NCBI GenBank assembly: GCA_031376995.1
Contig: JANMEO010000160.1
Span: 1 to 21,217 of the forward strand
Reading direction: 5' to 3'
Origin: CANHBY01 sp031376995
Lineage (GTDB): Bacteria; Pseudomonadota; Gammaproteobacteria; Burkholderiales; Burkholderiaceae_C
DNA: 21,217 nucleotides
The stretch's first letter is position 1, and each line of letters begins with the position of its first letter. A program made the position numbers and the translations under genes. Below the pieces are notes generated by a model that made no database searches, had not been told where the DNA came from, and saw only the letters and a list, made by a program, of their open reading frames with translations. This document shows positions 1 through 7,088 of the stretch, piece after piece.

Positions 1-2
1 AA

Positions 3-347
3 CACTTTGCAGGCCGACATGTTGGATTGGTTTTGTGCGGCGGCAATATCGAGCCCCTGATTCTGGCCGAGATTATTCAACGTGGCATGGTCAAGTCAGC
101 GCGTTTGGCCCGCCTGCGCTTTGATGTGCATGACGTGCCAGGGGCTTTGGCTGAAGTGGCAATGGCGTTGGGTCAACTGGGTGCCAATATTGATGAAGTG
201 CAGCATCAAAGGGCATTTAACGCCCTGTCCGTTGACCGCGTGCAGATCAATGTCGTGATCCAAACGCGCGGCCAAAACCATGTCGACAACATTATGAGCG
301 AGCTCAGAGGACGAGGGTATCGAGTTGAGAGGCTGGTTAGGGATTGA
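3..347 (+). CDS. Threonine ammonia-lyase, C-terminal part with ACT domain (5'-truncated by window edge)
   Basis: This is the last 114 residues of an open frame that runs in from the left edge. The visible start HFAGRHVGLVLCGGNIE matches the end of the PLP-dependent catalytic domain of catabolic-type (TdcB-like) threonine or serine dehydratases, where a conserved V-L-x-G-G-N-I/L segment follows the last strands. Residues after RGMVKSARLARLRFDVHDVPGALAEV form an ACT domain: the D-V-P-G-A-L turn and the GANIDEVQHQR segment are typical. Family members deaminate L-threonine to 2-oxobutanoate. The active-site lysine and glycine loop lie outside the window. It is not the partner of the two-ACT ilvA at 16874-18430, so the genome carries two threonine deaminases. 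A serine/threonine dehydratase or racemase of the same fold cannot be fully excluded. It ends convergently with the ankyrin-like gene. Confidence 0.85.
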   Translation, partial: HFAGRHVGLVLCGGNIEPLILAEIIQRGMVKSARLARLRFDVHDVPGALAEVAMALGQLGANIDEVQHQRAFNALSVDRVQINVVIQTRGQNHVDNIMSELRGRGYRVERLVRD

Positions 348-373
348 CTCCAAAATTATTTAAAAACTCGACG

Positions 374-400
374 AAAATAATGGATTGAAAATATTATTTT
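374..400. terminator. AT-rich stem-loop between convergent genes (possible weak terminator)
   Basis: AAAATAAT (374-381) and ATTATTTT (393-400) form a perfect 8-bp inverted repeat with an 11-nt loop. It lies between the stop codons of the convergent threonine deaminase (+) and ankyrin-like gene (-). There is no GC clamp. The A-rich and T-rich flanks could serve as U-tracts in either direction, so this is only a plausible weak bidirectional terminator. Confidence 0.3.
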
Positions 401-416
401 GTGGGTTTTTGGTTCT

Positions 417-1292
417 TTATGTAAATTCCTCATTAAACTCTGAGCAGGCCTTGATCCACTGGTCAGCAAGAACGCCATTGTCTGGGATTTTTTCTTGGCC
501 ATTAGCAGCTCTTTTAAATCTGGCCGCAATGAACATCTTAGTAAATGCCTGGGCGCTGGCTTCTGGCCAATTTTGTTTGATATTTTCGGATATGGTTTTG
601 CCGTTAAAGGTGACAAAATTTGGGTTGGCGCCCATTTTGATCAATTCTGGGATAAGTTTTTTTCCAATGGCGGTGGGTTTTTTTTGCAAAGAAAATGTCG
701 CAAGTTGAGTATCAAGACTGAGGCGTTTGATAGAAGGTTTTATTTTGACTCCCTGTGCGTACTTCAGATTTTCTGCGAAAACGGTTGAGTTTGTCATTTG
801 TAAAAACTCAAGCACTGATGAACCTGCATCATTTGTGGCATGTAAATTGGCCCCGCTTTTGGCCATCTGACCAAGTATTTTCCTGTACCTGTCATCATCC
901 AGTGATTGGCTTGTGCCTTTGAGGGCAATCAAGTGCAAAATTGTATTTCCAAGAAAAAATTTGATATCTGGATTCAATCCATTTTCAAGCTTCTTCTGTA
1001 GTGATTTCATATCGTCTGAGACGATATCAAGGAATGCATACCCGGCTTCGGGTGACTTATCGTCACCTAGATGGTTCTCAAAATCATCTGCTTCGTAGCC
1101 CTGCTGGGCCCAGAGTACCTTTAAATCTCGAAATTGATGATGAATGGTGTTGTCGAATAATTTTCTATGCGCAAAATCAATGGATTTATTAGGGGGGCGA
1201 TTCTTGAGTTGATTTGGGCGATTAACAACGAATGTTGAGCTTGTTTGTCCAAACAGCAATGCCGCCGTTGTGAGGGTGTGACTTATTTTCAT
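417..1292 (-). CDS. Ankyrin-repeat-like protein with N-terminal signal-like segment, function unknown
   Basis: A 291-residue protein. Residues 1-20 (MKISHTLTTAALLFGQTSST) resemble a Sec signal peptide: a lysine near the start, then a short hydrophobic stretch. Three segments have ankyrin character. One is around 98-130 (NGLNPDIKFFLGNTILHLIA), one around 136-168 (AKSGANLHATNDAGSSVLEFL), and one around 210-240 (LIKMGANPNFVTFNGKTISE). These show the A-N-x-x-x-x-D/N-G-x-T loop and the TxLH helix start. Such repeats usually mediate protein-protein contacts. No enzymatic domain is seen, so no specific role is assigned. The gene is visibly AT-rich and lysine/asparagine-rich compared with the genes around it, and it sits in an AT-rich islet beside an IS30-like remnant, which suggests recent acquisition. 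There is no clear Shine-Dalgarno sequence before the ATG. An 18-bp palindrome lies just upstream. Confidence 0.7.
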   Translation of the reverse strand: MKISHTLTTAALLFGQTSSTFVVNRPNQLKNRPPNKSIDFAHRKLFDNTIHHQFRDLKVLWAQQGYEADDFENHLGDDKSPEAGYAFLDIVSDDMKSLQKKLENGLNPDIKFFLGNTILHLIALKGTSQSLDDDRYRKILGQMAKSGANLHATNDAGSSVLEFLQMTNSTVFAENLKYAQGVKIKPSIKRLSLDTQLATFSLQKKPTAIGKKLIPELIKMGANPNFVTFNGKTISENIKQNWPEASAQAFTKMFIAARFKRAANGQEKIPDNGVLADQWIKACSEFNEEFT

Positions 1293-1299
1293 TTCAGAA

Positions 1300-1317
1300 A
1301 ATCGTTACATAACGATT
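1300..1317. promoter_or_regulatory. 18-bp palindrome upstream of the ankyrin-like gene, operator-like
   Basis: AATCGTTACATAACGATT is a perfect 8-bp inverted repeat around a 2-bp centre. It lies 8-25 bases upstream of the ATG at 1292. Its size, symmetry and position fit a dimeric repressor operator, or a small hairpin in the 5' untranslated region. I cannot assign it to a known regulator, and no convincing -35/-10 pair was found around it. Confidence 0.4.
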
Positions 1318-1610
1318 GTGTGTTTAGTTTTTGATTGTTTGTGAAATTATTTGCAAACTTTTTGCTTGAACCGCGGCTGCTTTGAAATTTTTCAGACTAG
1401 GGCTTGGTGTGATTGTTTAGGAGTGGGTTTTCTATTTGTTATATCTATTTGTGATATGTAATTGAATTGCATATTCTGACTCTTGTGCGTTGTTTTTGGT
1501 GATTGACTTTTGTAGTGCGTGGTGTTGTTTTCTAAGATTTGCTGATGGGGTGAGGTTTGATATTATACGGTGGAAAATTTAATAATTTATTCAGGTCGAC
1601 CCCGAGCAGG
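1318..1610. other. AT-rich gene-free stretch
   Basis: No open frame with coding character or ribosome binding site is seen on either strand. The sequence is rich in T/G runs on the given strand. An isolated perfect TATAAT occurs on the minus strand (1562-1567), but no -35 element stands at 16-18 bp. With the ankyrin gene and the IS remnant, this stretch makes up an islet of foreign-looking composition between core genes. Confidence 0.6.
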
Positions 1611-1615
1611 CTCTA

Positions 1616-1786
1616 AACTGAAGTGCAACACTTCCAATAAAGATAAGGCACAGCAGGCATGGGACAGGGGTATTCAAGCTTGAGCATAGAAGAGAGAATG
1701 CAGTTGGGTTTGCTGAAGACTGAGTTCAGCCTGCGTAAGTCCTAATTGATTTATTGCGTGAAAAAAATCCTACCGCATCTTCAGTT
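1616..1786 (+). mobile_element. IS30-family insertion sequence remnant (left part of element)
   Basis: The region contains the beginning of an IS30-like transposase (1659-1745) after about 40 bases of leader. The octamer AACTGAAG at 1616-1623 recurs inverted as CTTCAGTT at 1779-1786, so the remnant is bracketed by a short inverted repeat. An octamer match can be chance, so the exact ends of the element are inference. Nothing of the DDE catalytic core remains, so the remnant is not autonomous. It marks past insertion activity next to the ankyrin-like gene. Confidence 0.55.
1659..1745 (+). pseudogene. Truncated IS30-like transposase N-terminus (28 codons)
   Basis: An ATG opens a 28-residue frame whose residues 5-26 read YSSLSIEERMQLGLL and then KTEFSLRK, followed by a stop. 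IS30-family transposases begin with this pattern: aromatic-x-x-L-(S/T)-x-E-E-R, then a leucine-rich helix, then 'S-x-R-x-I-A', leading into the DNA-binding helix-turn-helix. Here the homology stops at the point where the helix-turn-helix should continue, and all catalytic residues are missing. This is a decayed or deleted copy rather than a functional small gene. Confidence 0.6.
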
Positions 1787-1817
1787 CCGAGGGGTATACA
1801 CCCCCCCAGAACTGAAG
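1779..1817 (-). terminator. Stem-loop after cca, possible terminator
   Basis: CTTCAGTTC (1779-1787) and GAACTGAAG (1809-1817) form a perfect 9-bp stem. Inside it GGGG (1791-1794) can pair with the C-run at 1801-1807. It begins 10 bases past the cca stop codon. Read on the minus strand, the stem is followed about 11 bases later by a run of seven T (1761-1767). The position fits a cca terminator, but the gap before the U-run is longer than the classic design. Confidence 0.4.
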
Positions 1818-1826
1818 AGGGCCTTG

Positions 1827-3056
1827 TTAAAGAGGTTTATTTTGGAGGGCGATGGCCTGCACGCGCGCTGCTTCGATGGCGGCCCCAACTTCCACCCCTT
1901 GAAGTCCAGCGTTTTGGGCCTCTTGGGCGATACTGGCTGTGTTCACGGCCAGTGCTGCTTGTAATGCGCGGGTCAATGCATCTCGAACGGGGTAGGGTAC
2001 CGTCTCGAACCCCGTGCGTCCTCGTGAGTCGCATTCGCAGGCCCAAAGCATCTGCCTAAAGCGCTCGGGGCGGCGCAAGGCATCGCAACGTAACAGAAGT
2101 GCCCAGAGGCCCTGCGCATCCAGCAGGCCACTGTCATGCACATGGCCGTGCTCGCGCGCAACCAACTCGCCCAGCGCTGTGCAGTCTGTGGGAGCGCGCA
2201 GCCGCTTACACAGTGCTTGCACCCACTGCAGGCCTCGGGCCTCATGCTGTGGGTGGCGAGGTAAGTCGGCGACTGGAGTGGCGCCCTTGCCCAGGTCATG
2301 AACCAAGCAGGCAAAGCGCACCGTGAGCGGGGCTTGTTGCCCTGCTGCCGTGTCCAAGACCTTCATGACATGCACACCGGTATCAATTTCTGGGTGGTGG
2401 ACAGGGTCTTGGGGGATGCCCCACAAGCGCTCTACTTCAGGCAATAGACGCTCCAGCGCACCGCACTCTCGCAGCACTGCAAACATTCGCGAGGGTTGGG
2501 CGGCCATCAGCCCACGAGACAACTCTTGCCAAACCCGTTCACTGACCAAGGCATCCACCTCGCCCGACAGCACCATGTGCTGCATCAACGCCATGGTTTC
2601 CGGTGCCACTTTAAACTCTGGCCACCGAGCCGCAAACCGGGCCAGCCGCAAAATGCGAACAGGGTCTTCAGCAAATGCGGCAGACACATGGCGCAGCACT
2701 TTGTTGGAGAGATCGTCTTTGCCGCCATAGGGGTCGACAACGTTGCCATGCTCATCTTCGGCCATGGCATTGATACTCAAGTCGCGGCGCTGCAGGTCTT
2801 GTTCCAGCGTGACATCAGGGGCGGCATGGAAGACAAAGCCGTGGTAACCCGCTGCTGTTTTTCGCTCTGTGCGCGCCAGAGCTACCTCTTCACGGGTTTG
2901 CGGGTGAAGAAACACCGGAAAATCTTGTCCAACCGGCAAATACCCTTGACGGATCAGGTCTTGGGGTGTGGTGCCAACCACCACCCAGTCACGATCATGC
3001 ACGGGCAGGCCCATCAAGCGATCTCGAACGGCCCCCCCTACCAGCCACGTCTTCAC
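1827..3056 (-). CDS. cca: Multifunctional CCA-adding tRNA nucleotidyltransferase with HD domain
   Basis: This enzyme adds or repairs the 3'-terminal CCA of tRNAs from CTP and ATP without a nucleic acid template. The 409-residue protein has the class II nucleotidyltransferase head: GGAVRD at 7-12, the metal-binding D-R-D at 21-23, EVALARTERK at 57-66, the RRDLSINAMA motif at 90-99, DPYGGKDDL at 108-116, and VRILRLARFAAR at 133-144. The C-terminal half carries an HD phosphohydrolase domain (HVMKVLD near 229 and VHDLGKG at 252-258), as in the long proteobacterial form with 2',3'-phosphodiesterase and phosphatase activity. The start is GTG at 3056, supported by GGAG eight bases upstream; no ATG lies nearby. 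The length is normal for the family. It follows the AAA+ gene on the same strand after 101 bp, so cotranscription is possible. A run of seven C (3032-3038) falls at codons 7-9. Confidence 0.95.
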   Translation of the reverse strand: MKTWLVGGAVRDRLMGLPVHDRDWVVVGTTPQDLIRQGYLPVGQDFPVFLHPQTREEVALARTERKTAAGYHGFVFHAAPDVTLEQDLQRRDLSINAMAEDEHGNVVDPYGGKDDLSNKVLRHVSAAFAEDPVRILRLARFAARWPEFKVAPETMALMQHMVLSGEVDALVSERVWQELSRGLMAAQPSRMFAVLRECGALERLLPEVERLWGIPQDPVHHPEIDTGVHVMKVLDTAAGQQAPLTVRFACLVHDLGKGATPVADLPRHPQHEARGLQWVQALCKRLRAPTDCTALGELVAREHGHVHDSGLLDAQGLWALLLRCDALRRPERFRQMLWACECDSRGRTGFETVPYPVRDALTRALQAALAVNTASIAQEAQNAGLQGVEVGAAIEAARVQAIALQNKPL

Positions 3057-3157
3057 AGCAGATTCTCCAAAACACTCAAGCGCTGATTCATGTGGGGCCT
3101 ATTGTGGATGCCCAACTGACGTGGGGGTGGAGATCAAGCCACAGTCAGGCCCTCGAT

Positions 3158-4171
3158 TCAGACAGTGGGTGGGGGCATAAACCCGATCGTGGCTTTGCGA
3201 GATTGTGGGTCAGGGAGGTCGTCATTGAGCAAATGATCTCGGCTGGCTAGTTTGGCATTGCCAAACGCGGTCATCCAGGCTCGACGCATTTCACGAGGGG
3301 CTAGGGTGCTCATACGCCCCAAGACTTCATCCCGTGGCTCTGCCTCAAACCAAGCTCCCCAAGCATGGTCAGCTCGAATTGAGTAGTACAGCTTGCGTGC
3401 AATCTGCCGCGCCGCATCATGATCTGGGGCTTGAACCTCATATACATTCATGCGGTTGAGAATGGGGTCAGGAATGCAGCGGGCATCGTTGGCTGTGGCT
3501 ACCCAGATGACTTGGCTGGCGTCGATTGGGATCTCGGCATACTCATCGGTGAAACTGCCTGCCGTATCGTGTTCAAGCAAGCTGTATAAAGCACCCAGCG
3601 GGTCATAGGCATGCTCTCCGCCAGCCTTATCGATTTCGTCTAGCACCATCACTGGGTTGGCATACTGCCCCTCAACTAAGGTCTCAAAGACCTTGCCGGG
3701 TCGGGCACCTTTCCATTGACTCGATGCCCCTGAAAGCACCCAGCCGGCAGTCAATGAACTCATGGAGATGAAACCCATGCCAGTACCGAGCAGCATCGAT
3801 AACGCCCGTGCAAAATGTGTTTTTCCAATACCCGGGGGGCCCAACAGCAGCAAGGGGGTGATTTCCAGAGCGTCTCGGTTGTCCTCGCACAGGGCTAGCT
3901 GGCGGCGGATATCGTCCAGTACCTCTGAAAAATTGGGCAGGTCGACGTAGAGATGATCCATCACTGGCAGGCATGAAGGCTTGACCTGAAAGCGCTCGGG
4001 CCCCTTTTCTAGCATCCGCTCGTAAGTTGAGCGTAGGCCTTCATGCTCTTTGGGGGGCAGCTTGTGAAGCTTGCGGTCTACTTCATCAACTTTGTAGACG
4101 TCACGCATCCGAGCGATTGGAATGTTGCCACGGTGGTGGTTCATTGTGACTATCTCGTTAGATAGACTCAT
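3158..4171 (-). CDS. Lon-like AAA+ ATPase lacking a protease domain
   Basis: A 337-residue single-module AAA+ ATPase. Walker A is GPPGIGKT (111-118), Walker B is VMVLDEID (174-181), sensor 1 is VIWVATAND (221-229), the arginine-finger region is ILNRMNVYEV (237-246), and a sensor 2-like APREMRRA sits at 291-298. The spacing and the 'LLLLGPPGIGKTHFARAL...' context resemble the ATPase module of Lon. No Ser-Lys peptidase domain follows and no large N-terminal substrate domain precedes. The role and substrate are unknown; AAA+ proteins of this kind remodel or unfold proteins. The start chosen is ATG 4171, which has GGGAG six bases upstream. The frame is open to 4195, but the start there (eight residues earlier, MVSLWEMQ) has no ribosome binding site. 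The gene is not inside an obvious complex operon; cca follows it on the same strand. Confidence 0.85.
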   Translation of the reverse strand: MSLSNEIVTMNHHRGNIPIARMRDVYKVDEVDRKLHKLPPKEHEGLRSTYERMLEKGPERFQVKPSCLPVMDHLYVDLPNFSEVLDDIRRQLALCEDNRDALEITPLLLLGPPGIGKTHFARALSMLLGTGMGFISMSSLTAGWVLSGASSQWKGARPGKVFETLVEGQYANPVMVLDEIDKAGGEHAYDPLGALYSLLEHDTAGSFTDEYAEIPIDASQVIWVATANDARCIPDPILNRMNVYEVQAPDHDAARQIARKLYYSIRADHAWGAWFEAEPRDEVLGRMSTLAPREMRRAWMTAFGNAKLASRDHLLNDDLPDPQSRKATIGFMPPPTV

Positions 4172-4321
4172 TTGCATCTCCCAAAGCGATACCAATCAGT
4201 ATCATTTTGATCAGACTTTGTTCCCGGTAAAGGGCAAAAGAGACTTCTTTTCCTTGGGACACGGGTGGGTGTTGTGTTCAGCACAACAATTGCTTTGGCT
4301 TGGCACCTAATATTTGCGGGC

Positions 4322-4390
4322 GGTTGCCCCAAAAAGCAAGCGTTCACCCAAAGCTGCGCCCCCGGTGGCAGGGCCCACGCACGGGCAACC
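4322..4390. repeat. Dyad GGTTGCCC ... GGGCAACC downstream of gspF
   Basis: GGTTGCCC (4322-4329) and GGGCAACC (4383-4390) are perfect 8-bp inverted copies separated by 53 bases, in the gap between the AAA+ gene start and the gspF stop codon. Paired on the minus-strand transcript, they could form a long stem-loop at the end of the type II secretion operon. There is no terminal U-run, so a terminator is not claimed. Confidence 0.25.
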
Positions 4391-4394
4391 TAAG

Positions 4395-5606
4395 TTACTT
4401 GACCCAAGTGTTCATTTGAATAATCGGTAACAGCACAGCCAACACAATCAGCATCACCACCACACCCATTGTCACAATCAACAGGGGTTCTAAGAGGGTG
4501 GCCAATTGCATGGCTCGGCGCTGCACCTCGTCAGACAGTTGTTTGGCCGCTCGCTCGAGCATCAAGGGTAATTTGCCTGTTTGCTCGCCCAAACGAGCAA
4601 ACATAGCCAGCAATCCAGGAAACCGCTTTTTGGCTGCCAATGCAGACGCCAACGGAGCCCCTTCACGCACTTGAACCAGGGCGTCTAGGGCATCGGCACG
4701 CATGGCCCTGTTAGAGAGCGTTTCTGCTGCAGCTTGCACGGCCTTCAAAATGGGGACACCCGCGCCTGCGAGCATGGCCAAGGTGCCTGCAAAACGAGCG
4801 GCGTTATAGCCGCGAGACAATCGCCCCACCAGCGGCAGTCTCAACCAGGCGGCATCAAACCGCATTCGAAATGCATTGTTTCTTAACATGTATGACAACG
4901 CAGTGGCAGCCCCAACCAAAGTGAGCAGCAGCATCCAGCCATGTTCGCGCAAAAACGCACTGATGGCCAACATGGCCACCGTCAACATGGGCAGCGCACG
5001 CTTAGAGCTGGTGAACACTGAGGCCACCTGAGGGACCACATAAGTCACCAGAAACACAACAATCAATACCGCAATCAAAGACACAATAGCTGGATAGAGT
5101 GACGCTGCCATCAGCTTGGCTTTGAGCGTTTGTCTCTCTTCAAGGTCATCGGCCAAACGTTCTAGCACCAAGCCTAAGGCCCCACTTTGTTCGCCTGCGG
5201 CCACTACACCGCAGTACACCTCATCGAACTCTTTAGGCGCGCTGGACAAAGCCTGTGCAAATGGCGCACCTGCGTTGACTTCAGCACGCAGGTGCGCCAC
5301 CAGCTCACGCTGTTTGGGGTCTTCAGCTTCATCGCATAGTGCGGTCAGCGCTCGTTCAAGTGGCAGCCCACTGCCAACCAAGCCTGCGAGCTGCCGGGTC
5401 CAGACCGCCAGTCCGGTGCTTCCAAACACGCGACGAGAAAAGTTAACGGTGCTGCTTGTGCGGGCATTGGAGACCGGTATGACCGACATCGGCACCAGAG
5501 ATTGAGCTCGCAACTGTGCCCGCGCAGCTTTGGCATTGTCAGCTTCAAGCAAGCCCGTGGTGGGCTTGCCTTCAACATTCAGGGCTTCAAATTTGTAGGC
5601 GGGCAT
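4395..5606 (-). CDS. gspF: Type II secretion inner-membrane platform protein GspF
   Basis: GspF is the polytopic core of the inner-membrane platform and couples the GspE ATPase to pseudopilus assembly. The 403-residue protein starts MPAYKFEALNVEGKP, the usual GspF/PilC opening (a soluble N-terminal segment with 'G-x-x-x-G-x-x-E-A'). It carries two copies of the T2SSF domain, at about residues 70-195 and 270-395. Each holds the L-x-x-G-x-x-L / A-L-x-x-x motif, including LAGLVGSGLPLERAL and LAMLAGAGVPILKAV. Strong hydrophobic segments at about 168-190, 215-240 and 375-398 (VVVMLIVLAVLLPIIQMN) are the membrane helices. It is the last gene of the operon, 41 bp after gspE. Length and start are as expected. 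Confidence 0.95.
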   Translation of the reverse strand: MPAYKFEALNVEGKPTTGLLEADNAKAARAQLRAQSLVPMSVIPVSNARTSSTVNFSRRVFGSTGLAVWTRQLAGLVGSGLPLERALTALCDEAEDPKQRELVAHLRAEVNAGAPFAQALSSAPKEFDEVYCGVVAAGEQSGALGLVLERLADDLEERQTLKAKLMAASLYPAIVSLIAVLIVVFLVTYVVPQVASVFTSSKRALPMLTVAMLAISAFLREHGWMLLLTLVGAATALSYMLRNNAFRMRFDAAWLRLPLVGRLSRGYNAARFAGTLAMLAGAGVPILKAVQAAAETLSNRAMRADALDALVQVREGAPLASALAAKKRFPGLLAMFARLGEQTGKLPLMLERAAKQLSDEVQRRAMQLATLLEPLLIVTMGVVVMLIVLAVLLPIIQMNTWVK

Positions 5607-5647
5607 GGGGTCTTTAGTGGTGCGTCAGTGGCTCAGCGCGTAGGCAC

Positions 5648-7069
5648 TCAATCGCGGGTGACGCGTAAGACTTCTTCCAGCGATGTGACGCCCTCGCGCA
5701 CCAAGCGTTCACCATCGTCGCGCATTGATCGAAGGCCGCCTTGCTCGGCAGCTTTCAATACTTGGCTCTCTGAAGCTTTGGCGTGAATCAGCGCGCGCAC
5801 CTTTTCATCAGCTGTCATCAGCTCATACACCCCAGTGCGACCTTTGTAACCTGTTTTTCCGCACTCATTGCAGCCCACAGGTTGAAACAGGCCGCTAGCG
5901 TTTTGGGATTTGCAATGGGGGCACAGCTTGCGCACCAGGCGCTGGGCCAAAACACCTAGCAAACTCGAGCTCAATAAAAATGGCTCGACGCCCATGTCCG
6001 TCAGGCGTGTCACGGCGCTGGGTGCGTCATTGGTGTGCAAGGTGGCCAGTACCAAGTGGCCTGTGAGTGAGGCCTGGATGGCAATTTGTGCAGTTTCAAA
6101 ATCGCGTATTTCTCCGATCATGATCACATCGGGGTCTTGACGCAAAATTGCGCGCAGCGCCTTGGCAAAGGTTAGCTCAATCTTGGCATTGACCTGGGTT
6201 TGGCCAATCCCTGCAAGCTCATACTCGACGGGGTCTTCAACTGTCAGCACGTTGGTCGTGCTGACGTCCACTTGCCCCAGTGAGGCGTATAAAGTGGTGG
6301 TCTTGCCCGATCCAGTGGGGCCTGTGACTAAAACAATGCCGTGGGGTTGTTGCACCAACTTTTGAAACCGCGACAAGGTGTCGCCGCCCATACCCAGGCC
6401 CTCAAGGGTGAATTTGGATTCGCCCTTGTCGAGCAGTCGCAACACCGCCCGCTCACCATGCGAGGAAGGCAGGGTCGACACCCGAACATCCACCCCCCGA
6501 CCGCCAATGCGCAGCGAGATGCGACCATCCTGGGGCATGCGTTTTTCTGAAATATCGAGTTCGGCCATGATTTTCAGGCGCGAAATCATGGCCGCATGCA
6601 AGGCTTTGTTGGGTTGCACCACCTCGCGCAACGAGCCATCGACGCGAAAGCGCACCGAGCTGCTGCGCTCATAGGGTTCAATGTGAATGTCTGAGGCGCC
6701 GTCTTTGGCTGCTTGGGTGAGCAGGGCATTGAGCATGCGGATGATCGGGGCATCATTTGAGGCTTCTAGCAAATCCTCAATGGCTGGAAGCTCTTGCATC
6801 ATGCGCGAGAGGTCAACCGTGTTTTCAACTTCACCAACCACCATGGCCGCGCTGGACTCATTGTCGGCATAGGCTGCGGCGATGCGACTGATCAAGGTGC
6901 TCGAGGGCTCATGTTCGAGAACGTCGATGTTGTACAGGCGGATGACTTCACTCAGCGTCGAGAGTGGCGTTGTTTCGGGCGCCCAAAGCACCATCCGTTC
7001 GCCATCGTTTTCCAGCAAGAGGGTGTGTGCTTTGGCGTAGCTGTATGGCAGATGGTGTCTTGTGCCCAT
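5648..7069 (-). CDS. gspE: Type II secretion ATPase GspE
   Basis: GspE is the cytoplasmic hexameric ATPase that powers pseudopilus extension and docks on GspL and GspF. Numbered from the ATG at 7069 (473 aa), the motifs are Walker A GPTGSGKTT (250-258), the aspartate box TVEDPVEY (276-283), Walker B DVIMIGEIRD (314-323), the histidine box TLHTND (343-348), and a four-cysteine zinc site (CPHC at 383-386, CNEC at 400-403). The N-terminal part (HLPYSYAKAHTLLLE) is the GspL-binding domain. The frame is open to a TTG at 7108 that would overlap gspD and has no ribosome binding site. The ATG at 7069 has GAGG nine bases upstream and gives the usual family length, so it is preferred. The gene begins 19 bp after the gspD stop. 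Confidence 0.95.
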   Translation of the reverse strand: MGTRHHLPYSYAKAHTLLLENDGERMVLWAPETTPLSTLSEVIRLYNIDVLEHEPSSTLISRIAAAYADNESSAAMVVGEVENTVDLSRMMQELPAIEDLLEASNDAPIIRMLNALLTQAAKDGASDIHIEPYERSSSVRFRVDGSLREVVQPNKALHAAMISRLKIMAELDISEKRMPQDGRISLRIGGRGVDVRVSTLPSSHGERAVLRLLDKGESKFTLEGLGMGGDTLSRFQKLVQQPHGIVLVTGPTGSGKTTTLYASLGQVDVSTTNVLTVEDPVEYELAGIGQTQVNAKIELTFAKALRAILRQDPDVIMIGEIRDFETAQIAIQASLTGHLVLATLHTNDAPSAVTRLTDMGVEPFLLSSSLLGVLAQRLVRKLCPHCKSQNASGLFQPVGCNECGKTGYKGRTGVYELMTADEKVRALIHAKASESQVLKAAEQGGLRSMRDDGERLVREGVTSLEEVLRVTRD

Positions 7070-7088
7070 GATGCAAGGCCTCAGTGGT

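Noticed and set aside
385..788. Plus-strand open frames opposite the ankyrin-like gene
   Set aside because: No homology or ribosome binding site; the minus-strand frame is longer and has repeat structure and a signal-like start.
1562..1567. Perfect TATAAT on the minus strand as a promoter of the ankyrin-like gene
   Set aside because: No acceptable -35 at 16-18 bp and it lies about 270 bp upstream; AT-rich DNA yields such matches by chance.
2323..3086. Long plus-strand open frames opposite cca
   Set aside because: Shadow frames of a GC-rich gene with strong protein-family evidence on the minus strand.
4172..4195. Eight-residue extension of the AAA+ protein
   Set aside because: GGGAG stands six bases before the ATG at 4171, which decides the start.
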